From positions 1 through 29,641 of IMG/VR virus record IMGVR_UViG_3300049812_004136: DNA of 29,641 bases; one strand, written 5' to 3'. The translations under genes and the position numbers were made by a program. Origin of the DNA: a virus. The notes below the pieces were generated by a model. That model worked only from the letters and a program-made list of their open reading frames with translations, did no database searches and was not told the DNA's origin. The number at the start of each line of letters is the position of its first letter. The first letter of the stretch is position 1. This document shows positions 22,053 through 29,367 of the stretch, one piece after another.

Positions 22053-23367
22053 AAGTCAAAATATTATAACTAACAACTATTATTGATTCAAGTTTTTTCT
22101 GTATTAAAAAAATAAAAATAAACGGAAGTAAGTCATACTGTCTGAAACACCATCCAAACACACTTGCAATTGTTAAACATAAAAAATAATAAAAATATTG
22201 TCCTGATAATGAGGCCACAAAAAATACCGAAAACAGTAAAACAAAAATTATAACAAACTTTACATAATCCTTGCTGTAGGATAAAAATTTATGCAAATAA
22301 CCACTAAGTGGCCAACTTACCATAAGTCCTATAAACATTGAAAGAAATACACTTATGGCAATGATATAATGTATATGTAAGTCAAGTATTACCCTCCAGT
22401 TTATTTCCAACAAATTCATTTCTACAATTGACAGTAATAGTGCTTCTGAACCTGTGATAGGGATTCCAAGTATTAACAGTGGCAACAACGTAACTAAAAT
22501 TGCACTATTATTAGATGCTTCTACACTTATTAGAGACCTATAACTTGGCCCTTTGTTTGTATCAATAGATTTAGAGACTCGATGCGACAAATTTGTTGCT
22601 AAAACAGTTGATACACCAGGCACTAGCCCGCATATACATCCTATTGATGTGCCCAACATACTAAATTTAAAATTTTTAATAAACAACAAGATATCACTTT
22701 TATAATTGGTTTTTACACGTTTTGCAATTGCAAAATTATATTGTGTAAAAATGTGTGGAATAACAAGCAATCCTATTATCACAGGAAAAATAGGAACGCC
22801 AGTTTGTAGGTTTATATCACCAAACGACAAAAAGTAAGATCCAGTAAATTCATTGAATCCAATCTTTCCTATCAAATATCCAAAACACATGAACAAAAAT
22901 GTATAATACCACTTGTTTTTGGAAGCAAACAAAAAAACTAACAATGCAAAACTAAACACAATCAATTGGTTCGTTGTTTTGTAAAACCATTGAAATATAT
23001 CGTCATAGATCGGAAACAAACATACTAAAAATAATAGTGTTAATATGCCTGCACAGAAACTTGATAAACTGGTGCCAATTATCGCTGTGTGTCCTTTGCC
23101 CTGTTTTGCCAATGCGTGTCCTTCAATCACAGCAGGCACACTGTTTGCTTCTCCAGGAAGTCCAAAATGTATTGCAGTGACGCTTCCTGTAAATTGAGCT
23201 AAGTTAGCTAGTCCAATATAAAAACAAATAAGTCCTATAAGATCTAAATTTATTAGATATGGATACATTACCATCAAAGAAACTAGTAGACCAGTTCCTG
23301 GTATAAGGCCTGCAACACTGCCAACCAAACAGCCTAAAATTGTGTTAATTAATGCTGACTCGACCAC
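22051..23367 (-). CDS. tctA-like: TctA-like membrane subunit of a TTT transporter
   Basis: A 438-aa integral membrane protein with about ten hydrophobic segments. It matches TctA, the large subunit of tripartite tricarboxylate transporters: GSVAGLIPGTG near residues 16-26, FTGSVTAIHFGLPGEANSV at ~59-77 followed by GHALAKQGKG, and the repeat of this pattern in the second half (GLVPGVSTVLATNL, VEASNNSAILVTLLPLLILGIP). The family is usually ~500 aa; this copy is ~25 residues short at the N-terminus and shorter in the loops, yet both signature repeats are whole. It starts at GTG 23367, overlapping the upstream gene by 19 bases. No TctB gene is found nearby. Confidence 0.87.
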   Translation of the reverse strand: MVESALINTILGCLVGSVAGLIPGTGLLVSLMVMYPYLINLDLIGLICFYIGLANLAQFTGSVTAIHFGLPGEANSVPAVIEGHALAKQGKGHTAIIGTSLSSFCAGILTLLFLVCLFPIYDDIFQWFYKTTNQLIVFSFALLVFLFASKNKWYYTFLFMCFGYLIGKIGFNEFTGSYFLSFGDINLQTGVPIFPVIIGLLVIPHIFTQYNFAIAKRVKTNYKSDILLFIKNFKFSMLGTSIGCICGLVPGVSTVLATNLSHRVSKSIDTNKGPSYRSLISVEASNNSAILVTLLPLLILGIPITGSEALLLSIVEMNLLEINWRVILDLHIHYIIAISVFLSMFIGLMVSWPLSGYLHKFLSYSKDYVKFVIIFVLLFSVFFVASLSGQYFYYFLCLTIASVFGWCFRQYDLLPFIFIFLIQKKLESIIVVSYNILT

Positions 23368-24488
23368 ACGTATCCTGGCTCCATAATTTTTATTTGTTGC
23401 TCTTTATAGTTTGGTTGAGTCCAAACATATTCAAATACATGCTCTACGTCATCAATTTTTATTTTATAAACATCCAGATGCTTTGATAGTATTGTCCATA
23501 TTTTTTGGGGATCTGTTGTTCCGAATGATTTTTTTAGATCGCACTGTCCTATTTTAATAAATCCTAGTGCTAGTTTTGGATCATTTTTATCAAAATTGTT
23601 TTTATCTAGCCATTTATAAAATTTATTTTGTTGTTCAGCAAACCAAGGAGCTGTTTTTTCTGTGACATCTCTCGCCCATTCTATGTCAAATTCGCCAGTA
23701 TAATATTTTAATGCGTTAATAGAAGAACATATTACGTCATCCACATCTTTGCCATCTTCGTCTCTAAACACTTCGATGTGTGTTTTGCCTATTTGTGCCC
23801 AATGTAAGTAGATTCCTCCACAAGTTCTATCAAATTTATTTTTTAAAAATAGTTCATAATCAGCATCTAGTAGATCCGATCTAGGTGCCTGTAACCATGT
23901 GTTAATTTGCGATGGTCTTTGCCATTCAGGTTCGAACTTTGATTTCCTATAACTTAAAACATAAGATTCAAGTTCATGGCAAAGATCATTTAATTGGCGT
24001 ATAGCATATTTTGTGCGTGAGTCTGCAACTTTGTAATATTTACTTAGGCCCCATGCTTCGCCTTGAAGATCCTCAAAGTATCTATGCAAACGATTCATTG
24101 CATCATGTTTTAGCCTACATCCAGGCGTGGCCATTTCATCACCATCTACATCTTTTCCAATCGGAAGATTTTCATCATACATAACAGTATCTCTAGTAAA
24201 CCAGTCATCTATTTTGTAATCTTTTAGTCCTGCCATTTGCCATTTGTTGTAACTATTGAATCTATTGATTTGGAATATTGCTTCGTTTATTTCTTTGCAA
24301 AGAAAGTCAATATCACGCGGGCTTTCTGTAAACCCCATAAAACAATAATTTTTTTCCAGATGTGCCTTGTTAGATAATAAGTTTTTTAATTGATATTTCC
24401 ACCTAGAGGCAAAGTCACTTGGATCAATGTCAAAGTGTACATCAATGCAGTCTTCAAAATTTTCAGGATTTCTGTATGTTATGATCAT
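23349..24488 (-). CDS. Hypothetical protein, 379 aa
   Basis: I do not recognise a family. The 379-aa protein is soluble, rich in Trp, Tyr, Asp and Lys, and has no signal peptide or membrane segment. Noticeable segments are DPSDFASRWKYQL near residue 22, GCRLKHDAMNRLHRYFEDLQ at ~123-143, GGIYLHWAQIGKTHIEVFRD (~224-243) and a Trp-rich end. It overlaps QueD by four bases and the TctA gene by 19, so it is translated within the same operon. The many His, Asp and Glu residues in conserved-looking blocks could form a metal site, but no known motif can be named. Confidence 0.7.
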   Translation of the reverse strand: MIITYRNPENFEDCIDVHFDIDPSDFASRWKYQLKNLLSNKAHLEKNYCFMGFTESPRDIDFLCKEINEAIFQINRFNSYNKWQMAGLKDYKIDDWFTRDTVMYDENLPIGKDVDGDEMATPGCRLKHDAMNRLHRYFEDLQGEAWGLSKYYKVADSRTKYAIRQLNDLCHELESYVLSYRKSKFEPEWQRPSQINTWLQAPRSDLLDADYELFLKNKFDRTCGGIYLHWAQIGKTHIEVFRDEDGKDVDDVICSSINALKYYTGEFDIEWARDVTEKTAPWFAEQQNKFYKWLDKNNFDKNDPKLALGFIKIGQCDLKKSFGTTDPQKIWTILSKHLDVYKIKIDDVEHVFEYVWTQPNYKEQQIKIMEPGYVWSSQH

Positions 24489-24934
24489 TCAACTGTATAT
24501 ACAGCAGAATTTCTCTCATGTTCCCATATCTCGACTTTGACAATTTTGACTCTACCATCTGTCTTGACATGTATTAAATTTGCCACATTGTCATAAATGT
24601 GTTTGCATGATGCTTCGATGCCAGGTCCCCATCCTTTTGTAACATCTAGCACATTAATGTCCATTATGCCTAGTTTATGCATTTCTTTTAGTTTTTCCAG
24701 ATGTGGATCATCTGATGCTATCAGCACTCTATGATCCCATTCTTTTTCAATCCATGCTTTGACATCTTTCAAATCGCCAAAATCCATTACCCACTGACGT
24801 TCATCAAGTTTACCTTCAAATGTGAATTGAATATAACGTCCATAGCCATGCACATAGGCACAATGTCCACCATCACGCCACTGTCTGTGTCCTACAGAAA
24901 TAGGACCTAATTTTTTTGTTGATTGAAACTTCAT
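24485..24934 (-). CDS. queD: QueD-like 6-carboxytetrahydropterin synthase
   Basis: The 149-aa protein is of the QueD/6-pyruvoyltetrahydropterin synthase family, which makes 6-carboxytetrahydropterin on the way to 7-deazaguanines (preQ0, queuosine). His16 (VGHRQW) and His29 (HCAYVHGYGRY) fit zinc ligands and Cys25 the catalytic cysteine; DFGDLKDVKAWIEKEWDHRVL and the final EIWEHERNSAVY match family blocks. The usual HGH is HGY here, so the third ligand position (residue 31) is Tyr; I recall similar HGY forms in phage QueD proteins. No QueC, QueE or FolE is in the window. It overlaps neighbours by four bases at each end. Confidence 0.85.
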   Translation of the reverse strand: MKFQSTKKLGPISVGHRQWRDGGHCAYVHGYGRYIQFTFEGKLDERQWVMDFGDLKDVKAWIEKEWDHRVLIASDDPHLEKLKEMHKLGIMDINVLDVTKGWGPGIEASCKHIYDNVANLIHVKTDGRVKIVKVEIWEHERNSAVYTVE

Positions 24935-25683
24935 TGTATTGTTATATCATACATCCTAACCCGATATCCATTTTGTTTCATTTGCATAATTGCATCACCA
25001 AAATCTTTAATGTTATACACAGTGTTCATTTCAAATGGTTTTGTGTATGACACAATAAGAACAATTTCGTTAGGATTCTCCTCCTTTATAGTTCTTATGT
25101 TATAATCTGAAGATGGCACAGTCAAGTTTTTTGTTGCTCCTCCATTTTCATATGTATTTGGATAAATTTTTACCGCTCGATCATTTAATATGAATATTTT
25201 ATAGTATTGTTTGCTTTCACCAAATATATCAATTTGCATATGGTCATTATTAAAGTATTTTCCATTTTTATTAAACACTGCTGAAAAGTCATGACCTTCT
25301 GCATACTGTTTGTTAATAGATACCACTGTGCCTGTCGCTTGTGCAACACAAAATCTTTTGCCTTCACGTTCTTCTATTTGGGTGATATATTTAGAGTTGT
25401 GAACTATTCCTGGAAAAGTTATCCACTTGAAACTATTAAGTTCACAGTTGTCATTTATGCAAGTTTTTAAGTCATTAACTTGAATAACAACTCCAAGTTC
25501 ATTTTCTATTAGTTGTTTGGTGGCTTTTAGTTTGGCAATCTCACATGATTGATTCTCTGTTATATCTGGACCAAAGTCGTGTATGCCTACAGCAGTACCA
25601 GACCATGCTGATAGTGACCATAGGCACACAACGAGTGTGGTGGTTAATTTACTCAATAATTTCTGATTGAGCAAATACTTCAT
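24931..25683 (-). CDS. Exported protein, 250 aa, FlgT-like N-terminal region
   Basis: A secreted protein of 250 aa. I place the start at the ATG at 25683 (MKYLLNQKLLSKLTTTLVV), because a signal peptide with a cut near AWSG then begins at residue 1; this overlaps the lipoprotein gene by 35 bases. After the signal, ENQSCEIAKLKATKQLIENE looks like the 'A...A...A...' helix of FlgT/LPP20-type outer-membrane-associated proteins, and several Cys residues (CEIAK, CINDNCEL, RFCVAQ) could form disulfides in the periplasm. The remaining ~150 residues are beta-rich and unknown. Paired with an LPP20-like lipoprotein, it may act at the host envelope; this is inference. Confidence 0.7.
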   Translation of the reverse strand: MKYLLNQKLLSKLTTTLVVCLWSLSAWSGTAVGIHDFGPDITENQSCEIAKLKATKQLIENELGVVIQVNDLKTCINDNCELNSFKWITFPGIVHNSKYITQIEEREGKRFCVAQATGTVVSINKQYAEGHDFSAVFNKNGKYFNNDHMQIDIFGESKQYYKIFILNDRAVKIYPNTYENGGATKNLTVPSSDYNIRTIKEENPNEIVLIVSYTKPFEMNTVYNIKDFGDAIMQMKQNGYRVRMYDITIQ

Positions 25684-26197
25684 CGATTTTGCTGGTATCA
25701 ATTTTTGCAACCTTCGTAGGAGGATACCATTCAGTGCGATCGAATTTTATAAGGACAAATGATCTATAGTTTTGTCCTTCGTTGACCACAACTTTGTTAA
25801 CAACGATGTAACCACCTATGTCCAATTCATCAATTACTGACTGAGTAATTTTTGTTGTAGATTGAACTGTGTTACCTGACACTACAGATCCATTGTCTTC
25901 AATGTATCTTTTAAAATCACCATTGATGTAGTTCTGTAGTTTATCCGCGATCATGACCTTGGCGTCATGAATACCTTTGTCGATAGCAAACTGCATGTCT
26001 TCGCTATAACCTGTGGCAACTCCATACACCCATTCATCATCCTTTGGATATTCAAAGAACCATTCGGGAACTTCACTGCCACCACGCAGTTTTACTTCAT
26101 CAACATTTACCCCTTTGTTAATGTTCTTGTTCAAAGGATTCATTGATGAACAAGCACCAAGCATTAACACTAGAGATACTATTACTAAATGTTTCAT
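25649..26197 (-). CDS. LPP20-like outer-membrane lipoprotein, 182 aa
   Basis: The protein has a textbook lipoprotein signal: MKHLVIVSLVLMLGAC with lipobox LGAC and Cys16 as the lipidated residue; Ser follows at +2, which favours sorting to the outer membrane. Residues ~43-120 resemble the LPP20/FlgP domain: VPEWFFEYPKDDEWVYGVAT, then DMQFAIDKGIHDAKVMIADKL, a helix with spaced Ala residues, then a strand pair. LPP20 relatives include flagellar outer-membrane proteins of Vibrio and Helicobacter. The ATG lies six bases after TTGACA-16-TACAAT, so the mRNA is predicted to be leaderless. The phage may alter the host envelope (receptor masking or superinfection exclusion), but no direct evidence exists. 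Confidence 0.78.
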   Translation of the reverse strand: MKHLVIVSLVLMLGACSSMNPLNKNINKGVNVDEVKLRGGSEVPEWFFEYPKDDEWVYGVATGYSEDMQFAIDKGIHDAKVMIADKLQNYINGDFKRYIEDNGSVVSGNTVQSTTKITQSVIDELDIGGYIVVNKVVVNEGQNYRSFVLIKFDRTEWYPPTKVAKIDTSKIDEVFAQSEIIE

Positions 26198-26203
26198 GTT
26201 ATT

Positions 26204-26231
26204 ATTGTATAGTGTAAAGTATAAGTGTCAA
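26204..26231 (-). promoter_or_regulatory. Sigma70 promoter of the lipoprotein operon
   Basis: Minus-strand TTGACA (26226-26231) and TACAAT (26204-26209) with a 16-bp spacer. The -10 ends six bases before the ATG at 26197. It is the only clear promoter before the lipoprotein-to-TctA gene run, so it may drive all of these genes. Confidence 0.65.
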
Positions 26232-26232
26232 C

Positions 26233-26511
26233 CTAGTAATAAAAGGTTGCCCATGAGCCGTTTGGTAATTTACATTTCCTAGCAGGAACTAACAAACCAT
26301 TGACTGGCACTTGCCATATTCTATTGGCACATAGTAGGCCATCTTTTGATACAAAATAGTCACCTGTTGCTTCATGATAATTTGGATTTGTCCATGACTC
26401 ACTGGTAATGGTTTTGTTTTTTGCATCTAATACAACTCCAGCATTCATGATATATGGAACTGAAAGTATAACGATAAACATGATTACAGCAAAAATAATA
26501 TTTTTGATCAT
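26233..26511 (-). CDS. Hypothetical small exported or anchored protein, 92 aa
   Basis: A 92-aa protein with a hydrophobic N-terminus (MIKNIIFAVIMFIVILSVPYIM, residues 1-22) that is either a signal peptide or an anchor; the ~65 residues after it would be outside the cytoplasm. Two Cys (LLCANRIW and ARKCKL) could pair. No family is recognised. It overlaps the upstream gene by four bases (ATGA) and is the last gene of that short run; the next gene has its own promoter. Confidence 0.65.
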   Translation of the reverse strand: MIKNIIFAVIMFIVILSVPYIMNAGVVLDAKNKTITSESWTNPNYHEATGDYFVSKDGLLCANRIWQVPVNGLLVPARKCKLPNGSWATFYY

Positions 26512-26891
26512 ACTTTTTTTCCTGCTGTCTTTAGATCTTCTTTTGCAATAACCATGTAAGGGCCTTTATTGTATGCAGGCGCAATCGAATACTGACTGCT
26601 AACTTCTAATCTTGCACGATCATCTCTTTTCAATCCAGCCACCCCAGGCTTGGATGACGGAGCATTGTAATAATGACTGCTGACAGTTTTCTTTGGATTA
26701 TTAAATGTATTTGTATCAGCAAAAGCAGAAAATCCATCAGTGTGTCTTTTTTTCTTGGCCTTAACTCCAAGAGACTCAAGATACTTCGCATATTCAACCT
26801 GTGCTTGTCTGTCTCTAGCTGTTAGTCCTTTTGTTTTGCGTTTGCGTGTCGAATTCATGCTCAACTCAGGACCTACAAGATGCATAGTCAT
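26508..26891 (-). CDS. Conserved-type phage protein, MHLVGP start, 127 aa
   Basis: A 127-aa basic protein that starts MTMHLVGPELSMNSTRKRK. I have seen MHLVGP-type N-termini on small proteins of marine phages, without a known function. The middle is low in hydrophobic residues and likely disordered (KKRHTDGFSAFADTNTFNNP, SHYYNAPSSKPGVAGLKRDD); the end is a short amphipathic helix. Two ATGs, at 26891 and 26885, are possible. The -10 TATAAT of a strong promoter ends six bases before the first, so a leaderless start at 26891 is favoured. Highly expressed early, by its promoter; role unknown. Confidence 0.75.
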   Translation of the reverse strand: MTMHLVGPELSMNSTRKRKTKGLTARDRQAQVEYAKYLESLGVKAKKKRHTDGFSAFADTNTFNNPKKTVSSHYYNAPSSKPGVAGLKRDDRARLEVSSQYSIAPAYNKGPYMVIAKEDLKTAGKKV

Positions 26892-26897
26892 AGTATT

Positions 26898-26925
26898 ATT
26901 ATAAACTAATCTTTATCTTTGTCAA
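26898..26925 (-). promoter_or_regulatory. Strong sigma70 promoter before the MHLVGP gene
   Basis: Minus-strand TTGACA (26920-26925) and TATAAT (26898-26903), both perfect, with a 16-bp spacer. The -35 lies inside the end of the upstream gene. The -10 ends six bases before the ATG at 26891, predicting a leaderless mRNA. Confidence 0.75.
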
Positions 26926-27211
26926 CTGATGCTAAAAAGCCATTATCATTGTACAAATTGGATATATCTACACTTTGTTCCCAATTCAATTGGTCTGGAT
27001 CTACACCGTTCATTTTGCCAAAAAACACCAGTAGTGATCTAATCACTTCGCCAAGTTCTCTAGAATCAATGATTGGATTGATGTCACATCCTGATTCGTG
27101 TGCATATTCTAGTAATAATTCTACAGCATCAAAAACTTGCATATCAGATTTCGTAAAATTTTGTTTTGGATTTTTTGGTTGTTTAAACTGAATTATTTTT
27201 GCTTTGGACAT
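26906..27211 (-). CDS. Hypothetical acidic phage protein, 101 aa
   Basis: A 101-aa acidic protein starting at MSKAKIIQFKQPKNP (ATG 27211; an adjacent ATG at 27214 is equally possible). A longer upstream extension in frame would lie within the radical SAM-SDR gene and shows no coding sense. The body is helical: FDAVELLLEYAHESG and LGEVIRSLLVFFGKMNG, then a short acidic tail. No family is recognised. It overlaps the end of the radical SAM-SDR gene by 29 bases and carries the -35 element of the next gene's promoter in its last codons. Confidence 0.65.
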   Translation of the reverse strand: MSKAKIIQFKQPKNPKQNFTKSDMQVFDAVELLLEYAHESGCDINPIIDSRELGEVIRSLLVFFGKMNGVDPDQLNWEQSVDISNLYNDNGFLASVDKDKD

Positions 27212-28928
27212 CATGTAATAAATTACAGTAAATTGTGATTTCGTCAACCACAGTATGATCTGCACACGATAGACACCAGTCAATTGCTCTCCTGATGTCA
27301 TCCATTACAATACCATTTCCTGTCCAATTAGATCTTTTTCTTGTAGTTTCATTGTCCATCCTATCCGGACTTATTAACGTGCATTTGAAACCTACTAAAT
27401 TTTGTTTAAATGCTTGTGTTATCTGTTTACTTGCATGTTGTAAAGCAGACTTTGCCACCCTATAAGTTTCAAACATAGGATCTGGCGCAACAACATGGTT
27501 TGCCGCTACACTGCCTATATTAATGATATAACCTTTTTTGTTATGGTCTTTCCATTGTTTGTATATCTCATGTAAAAGATTAACTTGTCCAAAATTCGCC
27601 CAAGGTTCATGTGGTGGACCATCAAATGCATTATTAATAAAAACATCATAATTTAAACTATCTATTGCTATTTTTTCGATGTCTTTTTGTGTAACAATAT
27701 TAAGTTTTGCACTAGTCCTGCTGACATCATCACCATTGTATTGTTCCTTTAGATGTTTACCCAATCCTTTTGTGCCACCAGTAATTAAAAATCTTTTATC
27801 CATTGTTATTTCATGTTGATCCCATACTTTGCTAAGTTTTTTTCCACATGTAAACGCACATTCAAATATTCTGCCATTATCTAAATTTTTATTCCAGCTG
27901 TCCACAAGATCGGTCCAAAAAGGATTTTGAAAAATTTCATCCAATGTATGATTGTTAATATTAAGTGAACTAGGGTTATGTGAATCTATAAAATTTTTAA
28001 CTTGATTGACTCCATTCACTGTGTGCAATTTATTGGAAGATGGTGTTATGCTAGGATCGTCAAAACGCATATCATAAAGATTGTGTTCGAAAAAGTTACA
28101 TGGTAAAACAAGTCCTTCAGCAGTAATTGTTACTTTTTGGCCAACACAACTATCACATTTAATTGCAGTGCTATCAAAATAATTGTAAAGATTATCACCA
28201 TATTGTTTTTTCAAAATCTGCAAGTTGTTAACAGATCTATTTTTCTCACTATCAAGTGTAGTTGGTTCTAAGTAATATTGTAATTCTCCCTTTTTATCAT
28301 TAACTGGCCATTGGTCAAGTTCCTCCATTTTGCTTTGATCAACAAACCTGCCAGTTTTCCTAAAATTTATTTTTGAGAATCCAATCATTTTGGACTTTTG
28401 TTTAGCCTGATCGATTTGATGTTGATTGTGCTTAAACACAATATAGTTCCATTCTGCTATTCCACCCATTCTAATATAAGCAGATGCATTATCTATTATC
28501 TTTTCGAAGTTGGTATTTTTCCTATATACATGATTTGTATCTTGCAGTCCATCTATGTTAAAATCCACCCTGCCGTTCACGCCTATTATTTCAGCTAGAC
28601 TCATCCACCAATCTTCGTTATGAGCTGATCCATTGGTATGAATGTAGATGTATAATTTTTGACTTTTGGATCTAAAATCTGCAACTATGTCTAAAAAATT
28701 AGGATGTGTGATAGGATCACCATAACTGCCACAAAAAAATATTTGTCTAATATTTTTAACAAGATCAGTTTGAAAAGTATTTTTTATTACTTCAGGACTA
28801 AGATGGCAAAGCGGCATCTTTGGATTGACTTTGCCGCCTAAAATGTTTCTTGGACATTGAGGACATGCCGCATTACAGTGGGTGGTTATTCCTAGTTGGT
28901 ATTCCTTAATTGTGTTGATGTTAAACAT
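27183..28928 (-). CDS. Radical SAM - short-chain dehydrogenase fusion, 581 aa
   Basis: One open frame joins two enzymes. Residues ~1-370 are a radical SAM protein: CxxxCxxC as Cys18, Cys22, Cys25 (THCNAACPQCPRN), GSYGDPITHP near 68-76 for SAM binding, and further Cys (258, 261, 277, 357, 361) that look like a SPASM/twitch auxiliary cluster site. Residues ~376-570 are a complete SDR: TGGTKGLG at 383-390, NNA at 432-434, Ser473, Tyr489 and Lys493 (ETYRVAKSA). The junction, QHEITMDKRFLITGG, has a Met exactly where a free SDR would start. The ATG follows a TATAAT by five bases. Substrate unknown; the order suggests two successive steps on one molecule. Confidence 0.85.
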   Translation of the reverse strand: MFNINTIKEYQLGITTHCNAACPQCPRNILGGKVNPKMPLCHLSPEVIKNTFQTDLVKNIRQIFFCGSYGDPITHPNFLDIVADFRSKSQKLYIYIHTNGSAHNEDWWMSLAEIIGVNGRVDFNIDGLQDTNHVYRKNTNFEKIIDNASAYIRMGGIAEWNYIVFKHNQHQIDQAKQKSKMIGFSKINFRKTGRFVDQSKMEELDQWPVNDKKGELQYYLEPTTLDSEKNRSVNNLQILKKQYGDNLYNYFDSTAIKCDSCVGQKVTITAEGLVLPCNFFEHNLYDMRFDDPSITPSSNKLHTVNGVNQVKNFIDSHNPSSLNINNHTLDEIFQNPFWTDLVDSWNKNLDNGRIFECAFTCGKKLSKVWDQHEITMDKRFLITGGTKGLGKHLKEQYNGDDVSRTSAKLNIVTQKDIEKIAIDSLNYDVFINNAFDGPPHEPWANFGQVNLLHEIYKQWKDHNKKGYIINIGSVAANHVVAPDPMFETYRVAKSALQHASKQITQAFKQNLVGFKCTLISPDRMDNETTRKRSNWTGNGIVMDDIRRAIDWCLSCADHTVVDEITIYCNLLHDVQSKNNSV

Positions 28929-28933
28929 AACAT

Positions 28934-28961
28934 ATTATAGTTAACGTTTTCTTCCTCTGAA
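28934..28961 (-). promoter_or_regulatory. Sigma70-type promoter of the radical SAM-SDR gene
   Basis: Minus-strand TATAAT (28934-28939) lies five bases before the ATG at 28928; a weak TTCAGA (28956-28961) stands 16 bp upstream, inside the end of the IF-1 gene. Predicts a leaderless transcript. Confidence 0.5.
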
Positions 28962-29165
28962 TGTTATTCTACCCTTGGTCAGATCATAAGGAGTCATTTC
29001 GACAGTGACTTTATCACCTACCAACATCCTAATTTTAAACTTTTTTAGTTTGCCTGCGGTGTAACACAACACCTTGTGTCCATTTTCCAGTTCCACCATG
29101 CATCTTGATTCAGGGAGGAGATCTGTTACAATCCCTTGAAACTCTATATTATCTTCTTTACTCAA
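28941..29165 (-). CDS. infA: Translation initiation factor IF-1 homologue
   Basis: The 74-aa protein aligns over its whole length with bacterial IF-1, the OB-fold factor that binds the 30S A site: [10 protein letters not shown] at the start (E. coli has AKEDNIEMQG), [19 protein letters not shown], then [20 protein letters not shown] and [10 protein letters not shown]. The best family-matching start is TTG at 29165; the first in-frame ATG is at residue 23, inside the fold, so TTG is almost certainly used. It overlaps the upstream gene by eight bases. An intact IF-1 on a phage suggests that host translation initiation is adjusted during infection; the many leaderless starts here make that link worth testing. 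Confidence 0.93.
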   Translation of the reverse strand: MSKEDNIEFQGIVTDLLPESRCMVELENGHKVLCYTAGKLKKFKIRMLVGDKVTVEMTPYDLTKGRITFRGRKR

Positions 29166-29367
29166 TTGTTTTCCAATGTATAGGAGTGTTGATATCTTTG
29201 TCGTGTGATTCGATCACCTTCTGTATGTCCTTGGTTGTGAACAGGAATCCAGAATTACTTAAACGTGGCCTATTGTTTTTAATGTGCCTGTTAGTTTGAA
29301 TGTTTATAAGTTGGTTGAATATTTTTGTAGCCAGTGATTGGGCATATCCATTGTTGTTCGCCTTCAT
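29158..29367 (-). CDS. Hypothetical small protein, 69 aa
   Basis: A 69-aa polar protein rich in Asn, Lys and Ile (start [20 protein letters not shown]), with no membrane segment and no recognised motif. The middle is basic ([16 protein letters not shown]). Its ATG overlaps the upstream membrane-protein gene by four bases (ATGA), and its last eight bases overlap the IF-1 start. The tight coupling supports it as a real gene; the function is unknown. Confidence 0.65.
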   Translation of the reverse strand: MKANNNGYAQSLATKIFNQLINIQTNRHIKNNRPRLSNSGFLFTTKDIQKVIESHDKDINTPIHWKTIE

